A stretch of DNA of 64,000 nucleotides from NCBI GenBank assembly GCA_963754065.1, contig CAVWFH010000038.1:1-64000 (forward strand). Direction: 5' to 3'. This stretch comes from JALORV01 sp963754065 (lineage in GTDB: Bacteria; Pseudomonadota; Gammaproteobacteria; Burkholderiales; Burkholderiaceae_F). Position 1 is the first letter of the stretch. Each line of letters begins with the position of its first letter. Below are positions 7,942-17,381 of this stretch, piece after piece. The notes under the pieces were generated by a model that saw only the letters and a list, made by a program, of their open reading frames with translations, was not told the DNA's origin and did not search any database. Made by a program: the position numbers and the translations under genes.

Positions 7942-10900
7942 CTACACGCGACGAAGGTCGAGCGTAAACGGAAACTCGGGATTCGGCTGCGGTGCTGCCA
8001 CGACCATCGGCCCGGGCGTGTGACCCGTATCGACGAAGCGTGCCAGGCGACGGCTTTCGGCCTCGTAGGCGTTCACCGGGAAGGTGACGTAGTTGCGCCC
8101 GCCGGGATGCGCCACGTGATACTGACATCCCCCGAGCGAACGCCCCATCCATGCGTCGACGACATCGAATGTCAGCGGAGCATGCACACCGATCGTCGGA
8201 TGCAGCGCGGACGCCGGTTGCCAGGCGCGATACCGCACCCCGGCGACGAATTCGCCCGTTACGCCGGTCGGATTCAACGGAATCGGATGCCCGTTGACCG
8301 TCACGACGCACCGGTTGTCGTTGAGTCCGCGGACCTTGACCTCGACGCGTTCGAGCGAGGAGTCGACGTAACGCACGGTGCCGCCCGCAGCGCCCTCCTC
8401 TCCCATCACGTGCCACGGTTCGAGCGCGCCCCGGATGATCAGGCGCACACCGCGCGCGGCCACTTCGCCAAAGAGCGGGAAGCGAAACTCGAAGTGCGGC
8501 GCGAACCACGCCGGCTCCATCGGGTAGCCCGCCTCGGACAGTTCCTCCAGCACGTCCTCGAAATCGAGCGTGACGAATGTCGGCAGCAGGAATCGATCGT
8601 GCAGTTCAGTGCCCCAGCGGGTCAGCCGGGTCTCGTAGGGGGTGCGCCAGAAGCGCGCCAGCAACGCGCGCAGCAGCAGTTGCTGCGCGAGACTCATCTG
8701 CCAGTGTGGCGGCATCTCGAACGCTCGCATTTCCAGCAGGCCGAGGCGCCCGGTGGGTCCGTCGGGCGAGTACAGCTTGTCGATGCAAAACTCGGCACGG
8801 TGCGTGTTGCCGGTCACATCGATCAGGATGTTGCGCAGGGCGCGATCGACCAGCCAGGGTGGGGCGCTGTCGGAAGCAGCGCTGCGCCGGCGCAACTCCG
8901 CCAGCGCGATCTCCAGCTCGTACACCTGGTCATTGCGTGCCTCGTCGACGCGCGGCGCCTGGCTGGTCGGTCCGATGAAGAGTCCCGAGAACAGGTACGA
9001 CAGCGAGGGGTGGTTGTGCCAGTAGGCGATCAGGCTGCCGAGCAGGTCCGGGCGCCGCAGGAAGGGAGAGTCACCGGGCGTCGCGCCGCCCATCACGATG
9101 TGGTTGCCTCCTCCCGTACCGGTATGCCGTCCGTCCAGCATGAACTTCTCGGTCGACAGGCGGGACAGGCGCGCCGCCTCGTACAGGAATTCCGTGTGGT
9201 CGACCAGCTCGGTCCAGTCCGCCGCCGGATGAATGTTGACTTCGATGACGCCGGGATCGGGCGTGATCTGCAGGACCTTGAGGCGCGGATCGCGCGGCGG
9301 CGGATAGCCCTCCAGCACGACCTGCACGCCCAGTTCGGCAGCCGTTGCCTCCACCACCGTCAGCAAGGCGAGGTAGTCCTCCAGCGCCGCCAGCGGCGGC
9401 ATGAAGACATAGAGAATTCCCGACGGCGTGCCCTTGTCTTCGGACGTCGGCCCGCTGGCGCGCCGCGGATCGCGTGCCTCGACGCACAACGTGGTTCGCG
9501 TGATGCCGACGGCCGATTCGAAGCGCTGCGGCGTCCGATCTCGAGCCGCGGGATCGGGCTGCGCGGCATCGTGCGGGCGCCGGGGTTCGAAGCCGGCCTG
9601 GAGCGCCACCGATCCGCCTTCGGCGAAGCCGCCCCCCACGACATGAGGCGCGTACTCGGAGCGGATGTCAGCGTGCAACGGCAGCGCCGCGCGCGGTGCA
9701 AACGGGTCGCGCTCTTCCGGAAATGGCTGGTCCTCCGGCTTTGCCCAAGGCAGTGAATCGAGTGGCAGCCGATAGCCCATCGGCGAGTCGCCCGGGATCA
9801 GGAACATTCGCTCATCGCGCAGGAACCACTGGCTGCTGGCCCACCTCGCCGCGCCGCCGCCTCGCGACGCCTCGCGCCGGATCGGCAGTGCATAGCCGAC
9901 CGGACTCGCCAGACCTTGCTCAAATGCACGCCGCAGCCGCGCGCGGTCGAGTTCATCGTCGAGACGGGAGTCGAAGGGATCGACGTTCGCGGGCAGGCGC
10001 CGTTCGCGCCAGAGGTAGTACAAGACGTCCTCGTAGCCGGGCAGGACGTACTTCGCCTCGATCCCGAGACGCTGTATCAGACGACGCATGAATCGCTCGG
10101 CATCAGCCGTCGTGTACGACGACGGCGACCGCTCATCCGCGAACAATCCGGCATCGCTCCAGCACGGTTCGCCATCCGTGCGCCAGATGGCCGAGAGCGC
10201 CCAGCGAGGCAGCTGTTCGCCCGGGTACCACTTGCCCTGCCCGTAGTGCAGGAAGCCGCCGGCACCGTAGCGCTCCTTGAGTCGCAACAGCAGTTCGGTC
10301 GCGTAACCGCGCTTGGTCGGTCCCAGTGCGGTGGTGTTCCATTCCGCGCCGTCGCGATCGTCGATCGAGACAAAAGTCGGTTCCCCGCCCTGCGTGAGAC
10401 GCACATCCAGCGCCTGCAGTTCGGCATCAACTTTCTGCCCCAGCGCATCGAGCGACTGCCACTGCGCATCGCTGTAGGGGCGCGTGACCCGCGGCGCTTC
10501 GTATATGCGCGAAATGCGCATCGTGTGTTCGAACTCGACTTCGCAGTCCTCGACCAGCCCGCTGACCGGAGCGGCGGTGGTGGGCTCCGGCGTGCACGCC
10601 ACCGGCAGATGCCCCTCGCCTGCCAGCAGCCCGGAAGTCGGGTCCAGTCCGATCCAGCCGGCGCCCGGCAGGTACACCTCGCACCAGGCGTGCAGGTCGG
10701 TGAAGTCATGGTCGGTACCGGAAGGCCCGTCGAGCGCCTTCACGTCCGGCGTCAACTGGATCAGGTAGCCGGACACGAAACGCGCCGCCAGGCCCAGTCG
10801 GCGCAGCACCTGCACCAGCAGCCACCCGGTGTCGCGGCACGAACCGGCGGCGAGACTCAGCGTCTGTTCCGGAGTCTGTACGCCCGGTTCGAGCCGGATC

Positions 10901-11376
10901 AGGTAGCGGATCTCGTGCTGCAGACGCTGGTTCAGCGCGACCAGGAAATCAATCGTGCGCTGTTCGTGCGTATCGACGCTGGCGACAAAGTCGTTGAAGC
11001 GCGGCGTCAACGGCTCCTGCAGCAGGTAAGGCTGCAGATCGTGGTGCAGATCCGCTTCGTAAACAAAGGGGAATGACTCCGCGCCGGGCTCGAGGAAGAA
11101 ATCGAACGGGTTGTAGACCGCCATCTGCGCGACGACATCGACCGTGACCTTGAACTCGGTCGTCTTCTCCGGGAACACCAGGCGCGCCAGGTAGTTCGAG
11201 AAGGGATCCTGCTGCCAGTTGATGAAGTGCAGTTCCGGTTCGACACGCAGCGAATACGACAGCACCGGCGTTCGGCAGTGTGGTGCGGGACGCAGCCGCA
11301 CCACCTGTGGCGACAGGGTGACGCGGCGGTCGTAGCGATAGTGCGTGACGTGATTGAGTGCGACGTGGATGGACAC
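7942..11376 (-). CDS. Large transglutaminase-like protein with DUF2126
   Basis: A 1144-residue protein. The N-terminal ~280 residues hold the beta domain (MSIHVALNHVTHYRYDRRV) and a transglutaminase-like core with a candidate Cys near 177 (GSCRDTGWLL), His near 227 (DLHAWCEVY) and Asp in GWIGLDPTSG. The remaining ~850 residues are the DUF2126 region, with GGEPTFVSIDDRDGAEWN, GKWYPGEQLPRWAL, HTGTGGGNHIVMGG and GNTHRAEFCIDKLYSPDGP. DUF2126 resembles amidoligase/glutamine-synthetase-type proteins in this gene context. It is cytosolic, having no signal peptide. It lies 55 bases before the ATP-grasp/alpha-E fusion and 97 bases after Anbu. Confidence 0.9.
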   Translation of the reverse strand: MSIHVALNHVTHYRYDRRVTLSPQVVRLRPAPHCRTPVLSYSLRVEPELHFINWQQDPFSNYLARLVFPEKTTEFKVTVDVVAQMAVYNPFDFFLEPGAESFPFVYEADLHHDLQPYLLQEPLTPRFNDFVASVDTHEQRTIDFLVALNQRLQHEIRYLIRLEPGVQTPEQTLSLAAGSCRDTGWLLVQVLRRLGLAARFVSGYLIQLTPDVKALDGPSGTDHDFTDLHAWCEVYLPGAGWIGLDPTSGLLAGEGHLPVACTPEPTTAAPVSGLVEDCEVEFEHTMRISRIYEAPRVTRPYSDAQWQSLDALGQKVDAELQALDVRLTQGGEPTFVSIDDRDGAEWNTTALGPTKRGYATELLLRLKERYGAGGFLHYGQGKWYPGEQLPRWALSAIWRTDGEPCWSDAGLFADERSPSSYTTADAERFMRRLIQRLGIEAKYVLPGYEDVLYYLWRERRLPANVDPFDSRLDDELDRARLRRAFEQGLASPVGYALPIRREASRGGGAARWASSQWFLRDERMFLIPGDSPMGYRLPLDSLPWAKPEDQPFPEERDPFAPRAALPLHADIRSEYAPHVVGGGFAEGGSVALQAGFEPRRPHDAAQPDPAARDRTPQRFESAVGITRTTLCVEARDPRRASGPTSEDKGTPSGILYVFMPPLAALEDYLALLTVVEATAAELGVQVVLEGYPPPRDPRLKVLQITPDPGVIEVNIHPAADWTELVDHTEFLYEAARLSRLSTEKFMLDGRHTGTGGGNHIVMGGATPGDSPFLRRPDLLGSLIAYWHNHPSLSYLFSGLFIGPTSQAPRVDEARNDQVYELEIALAELRRRSAASDSAPPWLVDRALRNILIDVTGNTHRAEFCIDKLYSPDGPTGRLGLLEMRAFEMPPHWQMSLAQQLLLRALLARFWRTPYETRLTRWGTELHDRFLLPTFVTLDFEDVLEELSEAGYPMEPAWFAPHFEFRFPLFGEVAARGVRLIIRGALEPWHVMGEEGAAGGTVRYVDSSLERVEVKVRGLNDNRCVVTVNGHPIPLNPTGVTGEFVAGVRYRAWQPASALHPTIGVHAPLTFDVVDAWMGRSLGGCQYHVAHPGGRNYVTFPVNAYEAESRRLARFVDTGHTPGPMVVAAPQPNPEFPFTLDLRRV

Positions 11377-11473
11377 GGGAGTCCCGTTCAGGGGGGCGTC
11401 GCGCCGGCTTCAACACAGCCGGCGAACCTGGGTTGGCGCGAGCGCAGGGCGGAACTCACGCTCGCCACGAGGG

Positions 11474-12349
11474 TCAGCGTGGCACCGTGCGTGGTCCGCT
11501 CTGGGCGACCAGCTGCATGGCGACATTGGCCGCCGAGTCGCTTTCGAAACTTGCCGGCAACGGTGCCCGCGGCGGCTGGGTCGGTTCGGTCTCCAGACGT
11601 GGCGAGCCGCTGTCGCTCTGGGCATCGCGCCACGTCGGATCGGGGATTTCCTGGAACACCTGCTTGAGTCGTGAGCCCCAGGTATTGCGGATCATCTGCA
11701 TGTACTGGTTCTGATGGTCGATCTGCACGAACTTCGTGACACGCAGCGCACCCTGCTCGTACACGAGCAGGTCCAGCGGCAACCCGACCGAGATGTTGGA
11801 GCGCAGTGTCGAGTCCATGGAAATCAGTGCGCACTTGGCGGCCTCTTCGAGCGAGGTCGACGGCGAGATCACCCGGTCGATAATTGGCTTGCCGTACTTG
11901 GCCTCGCCGATCTGGAAGTACGCGTTCTCAGGGGTGGCCTCGATGAAGTTGCCCGCGGAGTAGAGCTGGAACAGCCGCATCCGCTCGCCGCGGATCTGCC
12001 CGCCGAAGATGAAACTGCAGTTGAACTCCATGCCCGCGTCCTTGAGGGCCTGGCCATCGCGCTGGTGCACCTCGCGTATGGCTTCGCCGACGACACGCAC
12101 GGCCTCGAACAGCGTCTTGGCGTTCCACACACTCTCGTCGTGCGGACCGACACGCTCGCACACGATCTGCCGGACCGCCTGGGTCACTGCCAGGTTGCCC
12201 GCGCTCAGCAGCACCATCATGCGTTCGCCCTGATGCTCGAAGACGGTCATCTTGCGGAACGTGGAAATGTGATCCACCCCCGCATTGGTGCGCGAGTCCG
12301 ACAGGAATACGAGCCCGTCATCGAGCTGCATTCCGATGCAATACGTCAT
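11474..12349 (-). CDS. Anbu: proteasome-type (HslV-like) peptidase
   Basis: A 291-residue Ntn-hydrolase of the Anbu (ancestral beta-subunit) branch of the proteasome/HslV family. After removal of Met the mature protein would start with Thr1 (MTYCIG), the expected nucleophile; Asp17 (LSDSRTNAG) and Lys32 (TFRKM) match the proteasomal Thr1-Asp17-Lys33 constellation. Family blocks include STFRKMTVF, LLSAGNLAVTQAV and LISMDSTLRSNISVG. The tail from about residue 245 is Pro/Ser-rich. Anbu assembles into open rings and its physiological substrate is not established. Its ATG overlaps the stop of the upstream transglutaminase gene (ATGA), so it is firmly part of the operon. Confidence 0.93.
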   Translation of the reverse strand: MTYCIGMQLDDGLVFLSDSRTNAGVDHISTFRKMTVFEHQGERMMVLLSAGNLAVTQAVRQIVCERVGPHDESVWNAKTLFEAVRVVGEAIREVHQRDGQALKDAGMEFNCSFIFGGQIRGERMRLFQLYSAGNFIEATPENAYFQIGEAKYGKPIIDRVISPSTSLEEAAKCALISMDSTLRSNISVGLPLDLLVYEQGALRVTKFVQIDHQNQYMQMIRNTWGSRLKQVFQEIPDPTWRDAQSDSGSPRLETEPTQPPRAPLPASFESDSAANVAMQLVAQSGPRTVPR

Positions 12350-13185
12350 GCCATCACCTCTTCCGGGCGCCCAGCCGGCGCACCCTCTTCCTTATTCGCC
12401 ACGCGTCGCACCGTGAGTGTGACCCGCATGGCCTCGTCGCCGCCGCCGGCACGCACGCCGCGCACGGGAGATGCACTGTCGTAATCACGTCCGATGGCGA
12501 GCCGACACAAGGCGTCGGATGCAAAGCACGCATGCGTGACGTCGACTGAAATCCAGCCGTCGGACACCCAGACATCGGCCCAGGCATGGCTGGCTACTTG
12601 GGTCGCACGACGGTCGCTGTAGTAATAGCCGGAGACATAGCGCGCCGGGATGGCGGCCGCGCGGCACCCCGCGATGAACACGTGCGCATGGTCCTGGCAG
12701 ACACCGCGGCCCAGCGCCAGCGCCTCGGCCGCCGTGGTATGCACGTGGGTCGTTCCGGCCTCGTAGTCGATGGCGGAACGCACCGCCTGCGCAAAATCGA
12801 GCAAACCGGCCGCGGTCGATCGCTTCAGCAGTCGATGCGAGAAATCCGCCAGCCGTTCGTCCGCGGCGGTCAGCGGGGTCTCGGCGACAAAGACTTGCGG
12901 CGGCAGTCCACCGCGTTCTGCGAGCCGGCCATCGTCCAGCGCATCCAGTTCAACCTCGCCCTGGACCTCGATACGGACCTGGTCGTGCTTGCTATGCAGC
13001 GTGTGCATGTGCGTCAGGTTGCCGTAGGCATCGGTCGCGACCGACAGCGCCCCGGGCGCGCGAATCCTCCAGTTGAGGACCCTCTGGTGCGTCTCGGCGC
13101 GCGGCGAAAGGCGCAGCGACTGCTCCGTCGATATCGCCACGTGCGTATAGCGATGCTCGGTCAGATGTTCGATGCAGTAGCGCAT
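12346..13185 (-). CDS. Transglutaminase-like protein paired with Anbu
   Basis: A 279-residue protein: N-terminal beta domain (MRYCIEHLTEHRYT) then a transglutaminase-like core with triad candidates C163 (GRGVCQDHAHVF), H200 (VASHAWADVW) and D215 (GWISVDVTH). It is paralogous to the last gene of the operon but clearly divergent. It starts 23 bases after the alpha-E gene and its stop overlaps the Anbu start, so the two are probably made in linked amounts. In the family this core is proposed to process or transfer gamma-glutamyl-type peptides made by the ATP-grasp proteins; that is inference. Confidence 0.9.
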   Translation of the reverse strand: MRYCIEHLTEHRYTHVAISTEQSLRLSPRAETHQRVLNWRIRAPGALSVATDAYGNLTHMHTLHSKHDQVRIEVQGEVELDALDDGRLAERGGLPPQVFVAETPLTAADERLADFSHRLLKRSTAAGLLDFAQAVRSAIDYEAGTTHVHTTAAEALALGRGVCQDHAHVFIAGCRAAAIPARYVSGYYYSDRRATQVASHAWADVWVSDGWISVDVTHACFASDALCRLAIGRDYDSASPVRGVRAGGGDEAMRVTLTVRRVANKEEGAPAGRPEEVMA

Positions 13186-13208
13186 GGTTTCTTGACGCCT
13201 CGGCCGGG

Positions 13209-14186
13209 TCAGTGCGCCACGAGCGGCACCAGGAAGTCCTGGCTGATGCGGCCACCGAGATCGTTGACGCGTTCTAGAAACGCAGTCAGGAACTCGTGGA
13301 TACCGCGGGCCAGGATGTCCTCGATCCTGCCGTAGCGCAGTTCGGCTCGCAACAGTCCGGCGCGACGCTCGGTCTCTCCGGAGCGGCTGTTGCGGACCAT
13401 TTCGAGATTGAGGCTGACCTCGTTCACACAGGAAAGCAGTGAACGCGGCATGTCCCCGCGCAGGATCAGCAGCGCCGCGATGCGCGCGGGCGTGATCACA
13501 TCGCGGTAGACCTTGCGATAGGTCTCGAATGCCGAGACCGATCGCAGTACGGCTGTCCAGTGGTAGAAGTCCAGATGCTGTTCATTCGCCTCTTCGCCGC
13601 GGGCGTTCGCATACAGGCTGCCGGGCTGAACCACCCCGTGATACTTCACGTCCAGCAGCCGCGCAGTATTGTCGGCACGCTCCAGGAAGGTGCCAAGCCG
13701 GATGAAATAGAACGCTTCGTCCTTGAGCATCGTGCCGATCGTGACACCGCGCGACAGGTGCGACCGAAACTTGACCCACTCGAAGAACTCCTGCGGATCG
13801 CGCTCGAGCCTGCGTTCACGGAGCAACTGCTGCAGGCCGATCCAGGTGTCGTTGTGGGTCTCCCAGACTTCAGTCGTCAGCGACCCGCGGACGGCCCGCG
13901 CGTTTTCGCGCGCCGCCTGCAGGCAGCAGTAGATCGACGAGCTGTTGCCGGGGTCGCGCACCATGAAATCGATCACCTCGCGCGGCGACAGCGTCGGGTA
14001 CTTGGCGTCGAACTGGGGCAGAAGTTCGGAGATGTTGAGCATTGCGCGCCAGCCGCGTTCCGCAGCCTGCACCGACTGCGGCAGCAGACTGGTCGTCAGA
14101 TTCACGTCCAGCATGCGCGCGGTGTTCTCGGCGCGCTCGATATACCGCGCCATCCAGTACAGGTGGTCGGCGGTACGGCTAAGCAC
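13209..14186 (-). CDS. Alpha-E domain protein (DUF403)
   Basis: A 325-residue all-alpha protein, with signature SRTADHLYWMARYIERAENTA at the N-terminus (given as the family pattern L-[YF]-WM-x-RY-x-ERA) repeated in variant form as RLGTFLERADNTARLLDV near residue 165. Alpha-E proteins always accompany circularly permuted ATP-grasp genes and are thought to be a partner or scaffold for them; no catalytic residues are established. The start is a GTG at 14186, and the first eight bases overlap the end of the diguanylate cyclase gene, indicating coupling. Paralogous to the C-terminal half of the 5334-7886 fusion. Confidence 0.9.
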   Translation of the reverse strand: MLSRTADHLYWMARYIERAENTARMLDVNLTTSLLPQSVQAAERGWRAMLNISELLPQFDAKYPTLSPREVIDFMVRDPGNSSSIYCCLQAARENARAVRGSLTTEVWETHNDTWIGLQQLLRERRLERDPQEFFEWVKFRSHLSRGVTIGTMLKDEAFYFIRLGTFLERADNTARLLDVKYHGVVQPGSLYANARGEEANEQHLDFYHWTAVLRSVSAFETYRKVYRDVITPARIAALLILRGDMPRSLLSCVNEVSLNLEMVRNSRSGETERRAGLLRAELRYGRIEDILARGIHEFLTAFLERVNDLGGRISQDFLVPLVAH

Positions 14187-15876
14187 GGTCGGCGCTCCAC
14201 AGATGCAGCCGGTCGCGGCCGGCGTCCTTCGCGCCGTACAGCGCCTCGTCGGCGCGCCGCACGAGTTCGCTCGAATCGCCGAAGTCCGCCGACTCGCACA
14301 ACCCGACGCTGAGCGTCACGGCCATCCCCTCGCCGAGCTGGCCCCAGGGCATGTTGCGCACCGCCTGCAGGATGCGCTCGACCACGGTGCGCGCTGCGCC
14401 GCCTTCGCTGTCGGCCAGCAACAGCGCGAACTCGTCGCCACCCAGCCGCGCCGCGAAGTCCATGTCACGCAGGTTGGCCCGGATGACGTTGCCAAGCTGG
14501 CGCAGGACGACGTCACCGGTCACGTGGGAGTAGCTGTCGTTGATCTGCTTGAAGCCATCGATATCGGCCACGACCAGGCCGAACCGGAGCTGGCCAGCGC
14601 GTGCGCGCCCGCACCAGTTCTCCAGTTCCTTGGTAAACGCGCGCCGGTTCGCCAGGCCCGTCAATTCGTCTTCAAGGGCAAGCCGCTCCAGGCGCGAACG
14701 GGATTTCTCGAGATCCTGGGTACGTGCGTGCAGCGCAGCCGTCTGGGTCCGCAGCTTCACCAGCTCGGCACGCGCTTCGTGCAGGCGCGCACGCTGCGTA
14801 GACAGCTTGCCGTCCAGCCGCGTCTTCACTTCGACGAAGCGCTTGTGATGGAAAAGCGCGCGCTGGAAGTCCGCTCGCGCTTCGTACAGGGCCGAAAGGC
14901 GTTCGTGCATGTCGGCCGGCCGGCGCAGGTCGCCGAGCTCCTCGGCCTGCAGGAAAGCCGGGCGCAGCAGCGAAAGCCCGTCGGCCTCGCGACCGGCGGC
15001 CACCAGGTGATAGCCCTGCTCGAGTCGCGCCTGCACCTCACGCAAACGGAAGCCGCCGCGCGCCGCCTCGACGCCGGCCTCTTCGAGGTCGGCTAGCCCG
15101 CCCGCAAAGTCGCCCAGCCAGCAGCGCGCCGCGCCCCTCTGAGTGCGGGCGGCAATCGTCGTCGACCGGTCGGTCGTGCCCGACAGCAGCTCGAGCGCGA
15201 CGTCGAAGTGCTCCTCGCCTTCGGCCATACGTCGCGACACGGTCGTGGCATCGCCCGCAAGCGCCGCTTTCAGACCCTCGTTGACATCCACCAGACCGAA
15301 CTGCAGTACCACCATGCCTTCATCGGCCGCGGTGCCCGACGGCAACTCGAGCGCCGATCGCAGGCATTCACGCGCCGCGCTGAAATCCCCGAGGACCGTG
15401 TGCACGCTCGAGGTCTGCACCAGGGCCTTGCGCACGGCGGCGTGGTCGTTGTGCTGACGCGCCAGCCGTTCGGCCTGGGCAAAGCCGTCGAGTGCCTCCG
15501 GGTATTCGCCGAGCTCGCTGCAGGCCGCGGCGAGCTGCATGATGACCTGGCACTGCGACGTGATGTCGTTCTGCGCGCGATAGATGTGTTCCGCATGCGA
15601 CAGCTGCCGGATTGCCCCGGACCAGTCGCCGGTCTGCGTCAGCGCAGCGCCGGCGACGTAATGCGCGCGCGCCATCAGCGATTCAGCCCCGCGTGCCCGC
15701 GCCACGCTCTGCGCCCGCAACGCGAACATCACGGCGTCGTGCGGATCGGTATTCAGCAGGCGTTCGGCCCGGTCGATCAGCGCGTAGGGATCGATCTGGT
15801 CGGTGACGCGACGGGCCGTCGGCTCGCCGCCAGCCGCGTCGCTGCCCACGGGATGCTCCGACGTGCGCTTCATCAT
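14179..15876 (-). CDS. Diguanylate cyclase (GGDEF) with TPR-like N-terminus
   Basis: A 565-residue protein. Residues ~30-370 are helix pairs of TPR type (for example GEYPEALDGFAQAERLA and GDFSAARECLRSALEL), followed by a helical linker (about 375-420) and a GGDEF domain. The active-site motif is intact (ARLGGDEFALLL, about residue 477), and an RxxD product-inhibition site (RDMD) stands exactly five residues before it. It should therefore make cyclic di-GMP from two GTP with feedback control. There is no membrane segment. Its ATG overlaps the stop of the ATP-grasp gene (ATGA) and its stop overlaps the alpha-E start, so it sits inside the Anbu operon. This placement is unusual. Confidence 0.92.
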   Translation of the reverse strand: MMKRTSEHPVGSDAAGGEPTARRVTDQIDPYALIDRAERLLNTDPHDAVMFALRAQSVARARGAESLMARAHYVAGAALTQTGDWSGAIRQLSHAEHIYRAQNDITSQCQVIMQLAAACSELGEYPEALDGFAQAERLARQHNDHAAVRKALVQTSSVHTVLGDFSAARECLRSALELPSGTAADEGMVVLQFGLVDVNEGLKAALAGDATTVSRRMAEGEEHFDVALELLSGTTDRSTTIAARTQRGAARCWLGDFAGGLADLEEAGVEAARGGFRLREVQARLEQGYHLVAAGREADGLSLLRPAFLQAEELGDLRRPADMHERLSALYEARADFQRALFHHKRFVEVKTRLDGKLSTQRARLHEARAELVKLRTQTAALHARTQDLEKSRSRLERLALEDELTGLANRRAFTKELENWCGRARAGQLRFGLVVADIDGFKQINDSYSHVTGDVVLRQLGNVIRANLRDMDFAARLGGDEFALLLADSEGGAARTVVERILQAVRNMPWGQLGEGMAVTLSVGLCESADFGDSSELVRRADEALYGAKDAGRDRLHLWSADRA

Positions 15877-17294
15877 TCGAGTACCCAGGTGTCTTTCGTA
15901 CCGCCTCCCTGCGAAGAGTTCACGACGAGCGAGCCTTCACGCAGCGCAACCCGGCACAAGCCGCCCGGCACCATGGTGACATGGGACCCCGACAGCACGA
16001 ACGGACGCAGGTCGATGTGACGCGGGGCGATGCCGTTGTCCACATAGGTCGGGCAGGTCGACAGCGCCAGGGTCGGTTGGGCAATGTAGTTCGTCGGATT
16101 GGCGCGCACGCGATGGCCGAAGTCCTCGATCTCGCTGCGCGCCGCCGCGGGTCCGACCAGCATGCCGTAGCCGCCTGCACCGTGAACCTCCTTCACGACC
16201 AGCTCCGACATATGGGCCAGCGTGTACTCGAGATCATCGGGCCGCCGGCAACGGTAGGTCGGGACGTTGTTCAGGATCGGCTTCTCGCCGAGATAGAAAT
16301 CGATCATGTCCGGCACGTAGGCATAGATCGACTTGTCGTCGGCGATGCCGGTCCCCACGGCGTTGGCGAGCGTGACCCGGCCCGCGCGGTACACCGAGAG
16401 CAGTCCGGGCACGCCGAGTTGCGAGTCGGGACGGAATGTCAGGGGATCGATGAAGTCGTCGTCGATGCGGCGATAGATCACGTCGACTCGTTGCGGTCCT
16501 CGCGTCGTCCGCATGTAGACATTGTTGTCCTGCACGAAGAGATCCTGCCCCTCGACCAGTTCGATGCCCATCTGCTGCGCCAGGAACGCGTGCTCGAAAT
16601 ACGCCGAGTTGTACATGCCCGGCGTCAGCAGCACGACCAGCGGATCGTCGACGCCCTGCGGCGCCACCGAACGCAGGTTTTCCAGCAGCAGATCCGGATA
16701 GTGCGCGACCGGCGCGACCCGGTTGCGTCCGAAAAGCTCGGGAAAAAGCCGCATCATCATTTTGCGGTTCTCGAGCATGTACGACACACCGCTCGGAACG
16801 CGCAAATTGTCCTCGAGCACGTAGAACTCGCCGGCCCCGGCGCGCACCACGTCGATGCCGGCGATGTGGGCGTAGATGTCGCTCGCCACGTCGACCCCGT
16901 GCATCTCCGGCCGGTACTGGGAATTGCGGAAGATCTCGTCGGCCGGAATGCGTCCGGCACGCACGATCTCCTGCTCGTGGTAGACGTCATGGATGTACTG
17001 GTTCAGTGCGCGCACCCGCTGGCGCAGGCCTGCTTCCAGCTGGCGCCATTCGGCCGCCGGGATGATGCGGGGGACCACATCGAACGGAATCAGCCGTTCC
17101 GTCCCGTTGCCCTCTTCGTCCTGCTCGCCGTAGACCGCAAACGTGATGCCGACGCGGCGGAAGACGAGATCGGCTTCCGCGCGCTTGTTGCGCATCGTCT
17201 CGCTGCTCTGCTCGGCGAGCCAGCGCCCGAATTCGCGATAGTGCTCGCGAACCTGGGCCTCCTGCCCGTACATCTCGTCAAACGCCTTGCTCAT
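15873..17294 (-). CDS. Circularly permuted type 2 ATP-grasp protein
   Basis: A 473-residue ATP-grasp protein of the circularly permuted (DUF404/DUF407) family, first gene of the operon. Visible blocks: GITFAVYGEQDEEGNGTER near 50, VLEDNLRVPSGVSYMLENR near 160, VDVIYRRIDDDFIDPL near 265 (acidic metal-binding cluster), the nucleotide-loop KEVHGAGGYGMLVGP near 370 and the C-terminal SSQGGGTKDTWVLE. It is expected to activate a carboxylate with ATP and join it to an amine, making a peptide-like product. The 87-base gap to comEC upstream is the only place for an operon-specific promoter; I see no convincing -35/-10 pair there. Confidence 0.92.
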   Translation of the reverse strand: MSKAFDEMYGQEAQVREHYREFGRWLAEQSSETMRNKRAEADLVFRRVGITFAVYGEQDEEGNGTERLIPFDVVPRIIPAAEWRQLEAGLRQRVRALNQYIHDVYHEQEIVRAGRIPADEIFRNSQYRPEMHGVDVASDIYAHIAGIDVVRAGAGEFYVLEDNLRVPSGVSYMLENRKMMMRLFPELFGRNRVAPVAHYPDLLLENLRSVAPQGVDDPLVVLLTPGMYNSAYFEHAFLAQQMGIELVEGQDLFVQDNNVYMRTTRGPQRVDVIYRRIDDDFIDPLTFRPDSQLGVPGLLSVYRAGRVTLANAVGTGIADDKSIYAYVPDMIDFYLGEKPILNNVPTYRCRRPDDLEYTLAHMSELVVKEVHGAGGYGMLVGPAAARSEIEDFGHRVRANPTNYIAQPTLALSTCPTYVDNGIAPRHIDLRPFVLSGSHVTMVPGGLCRVALREGSLVVNSSQGGGTKDTWVLE

Positions 17295-17381
17295 CCGCGG
17301 CCTGAGTGATTCTCATTGTTGTCCGGCGCCCCCCGACGCGGTGCCGAACCAGTCTAGCAAGATGTACACCAGTCTCCGGCG

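Noticed and set aside
7846..9756. 636-residue open frame on the plus strand opposite the DUF2126 gene
   Set aside because: Composition is Arg/His/Gln-rich without any family motif, and it is the mirror of a well-supported gene; a side effect of GC-rich codon use.
17295..17381. A dedicated promoter for the Anbu operon
   Set aside because: No convincing -35/-10 pair was found in the 87 bases after comEC; transcription may come through from tatD-comEC.
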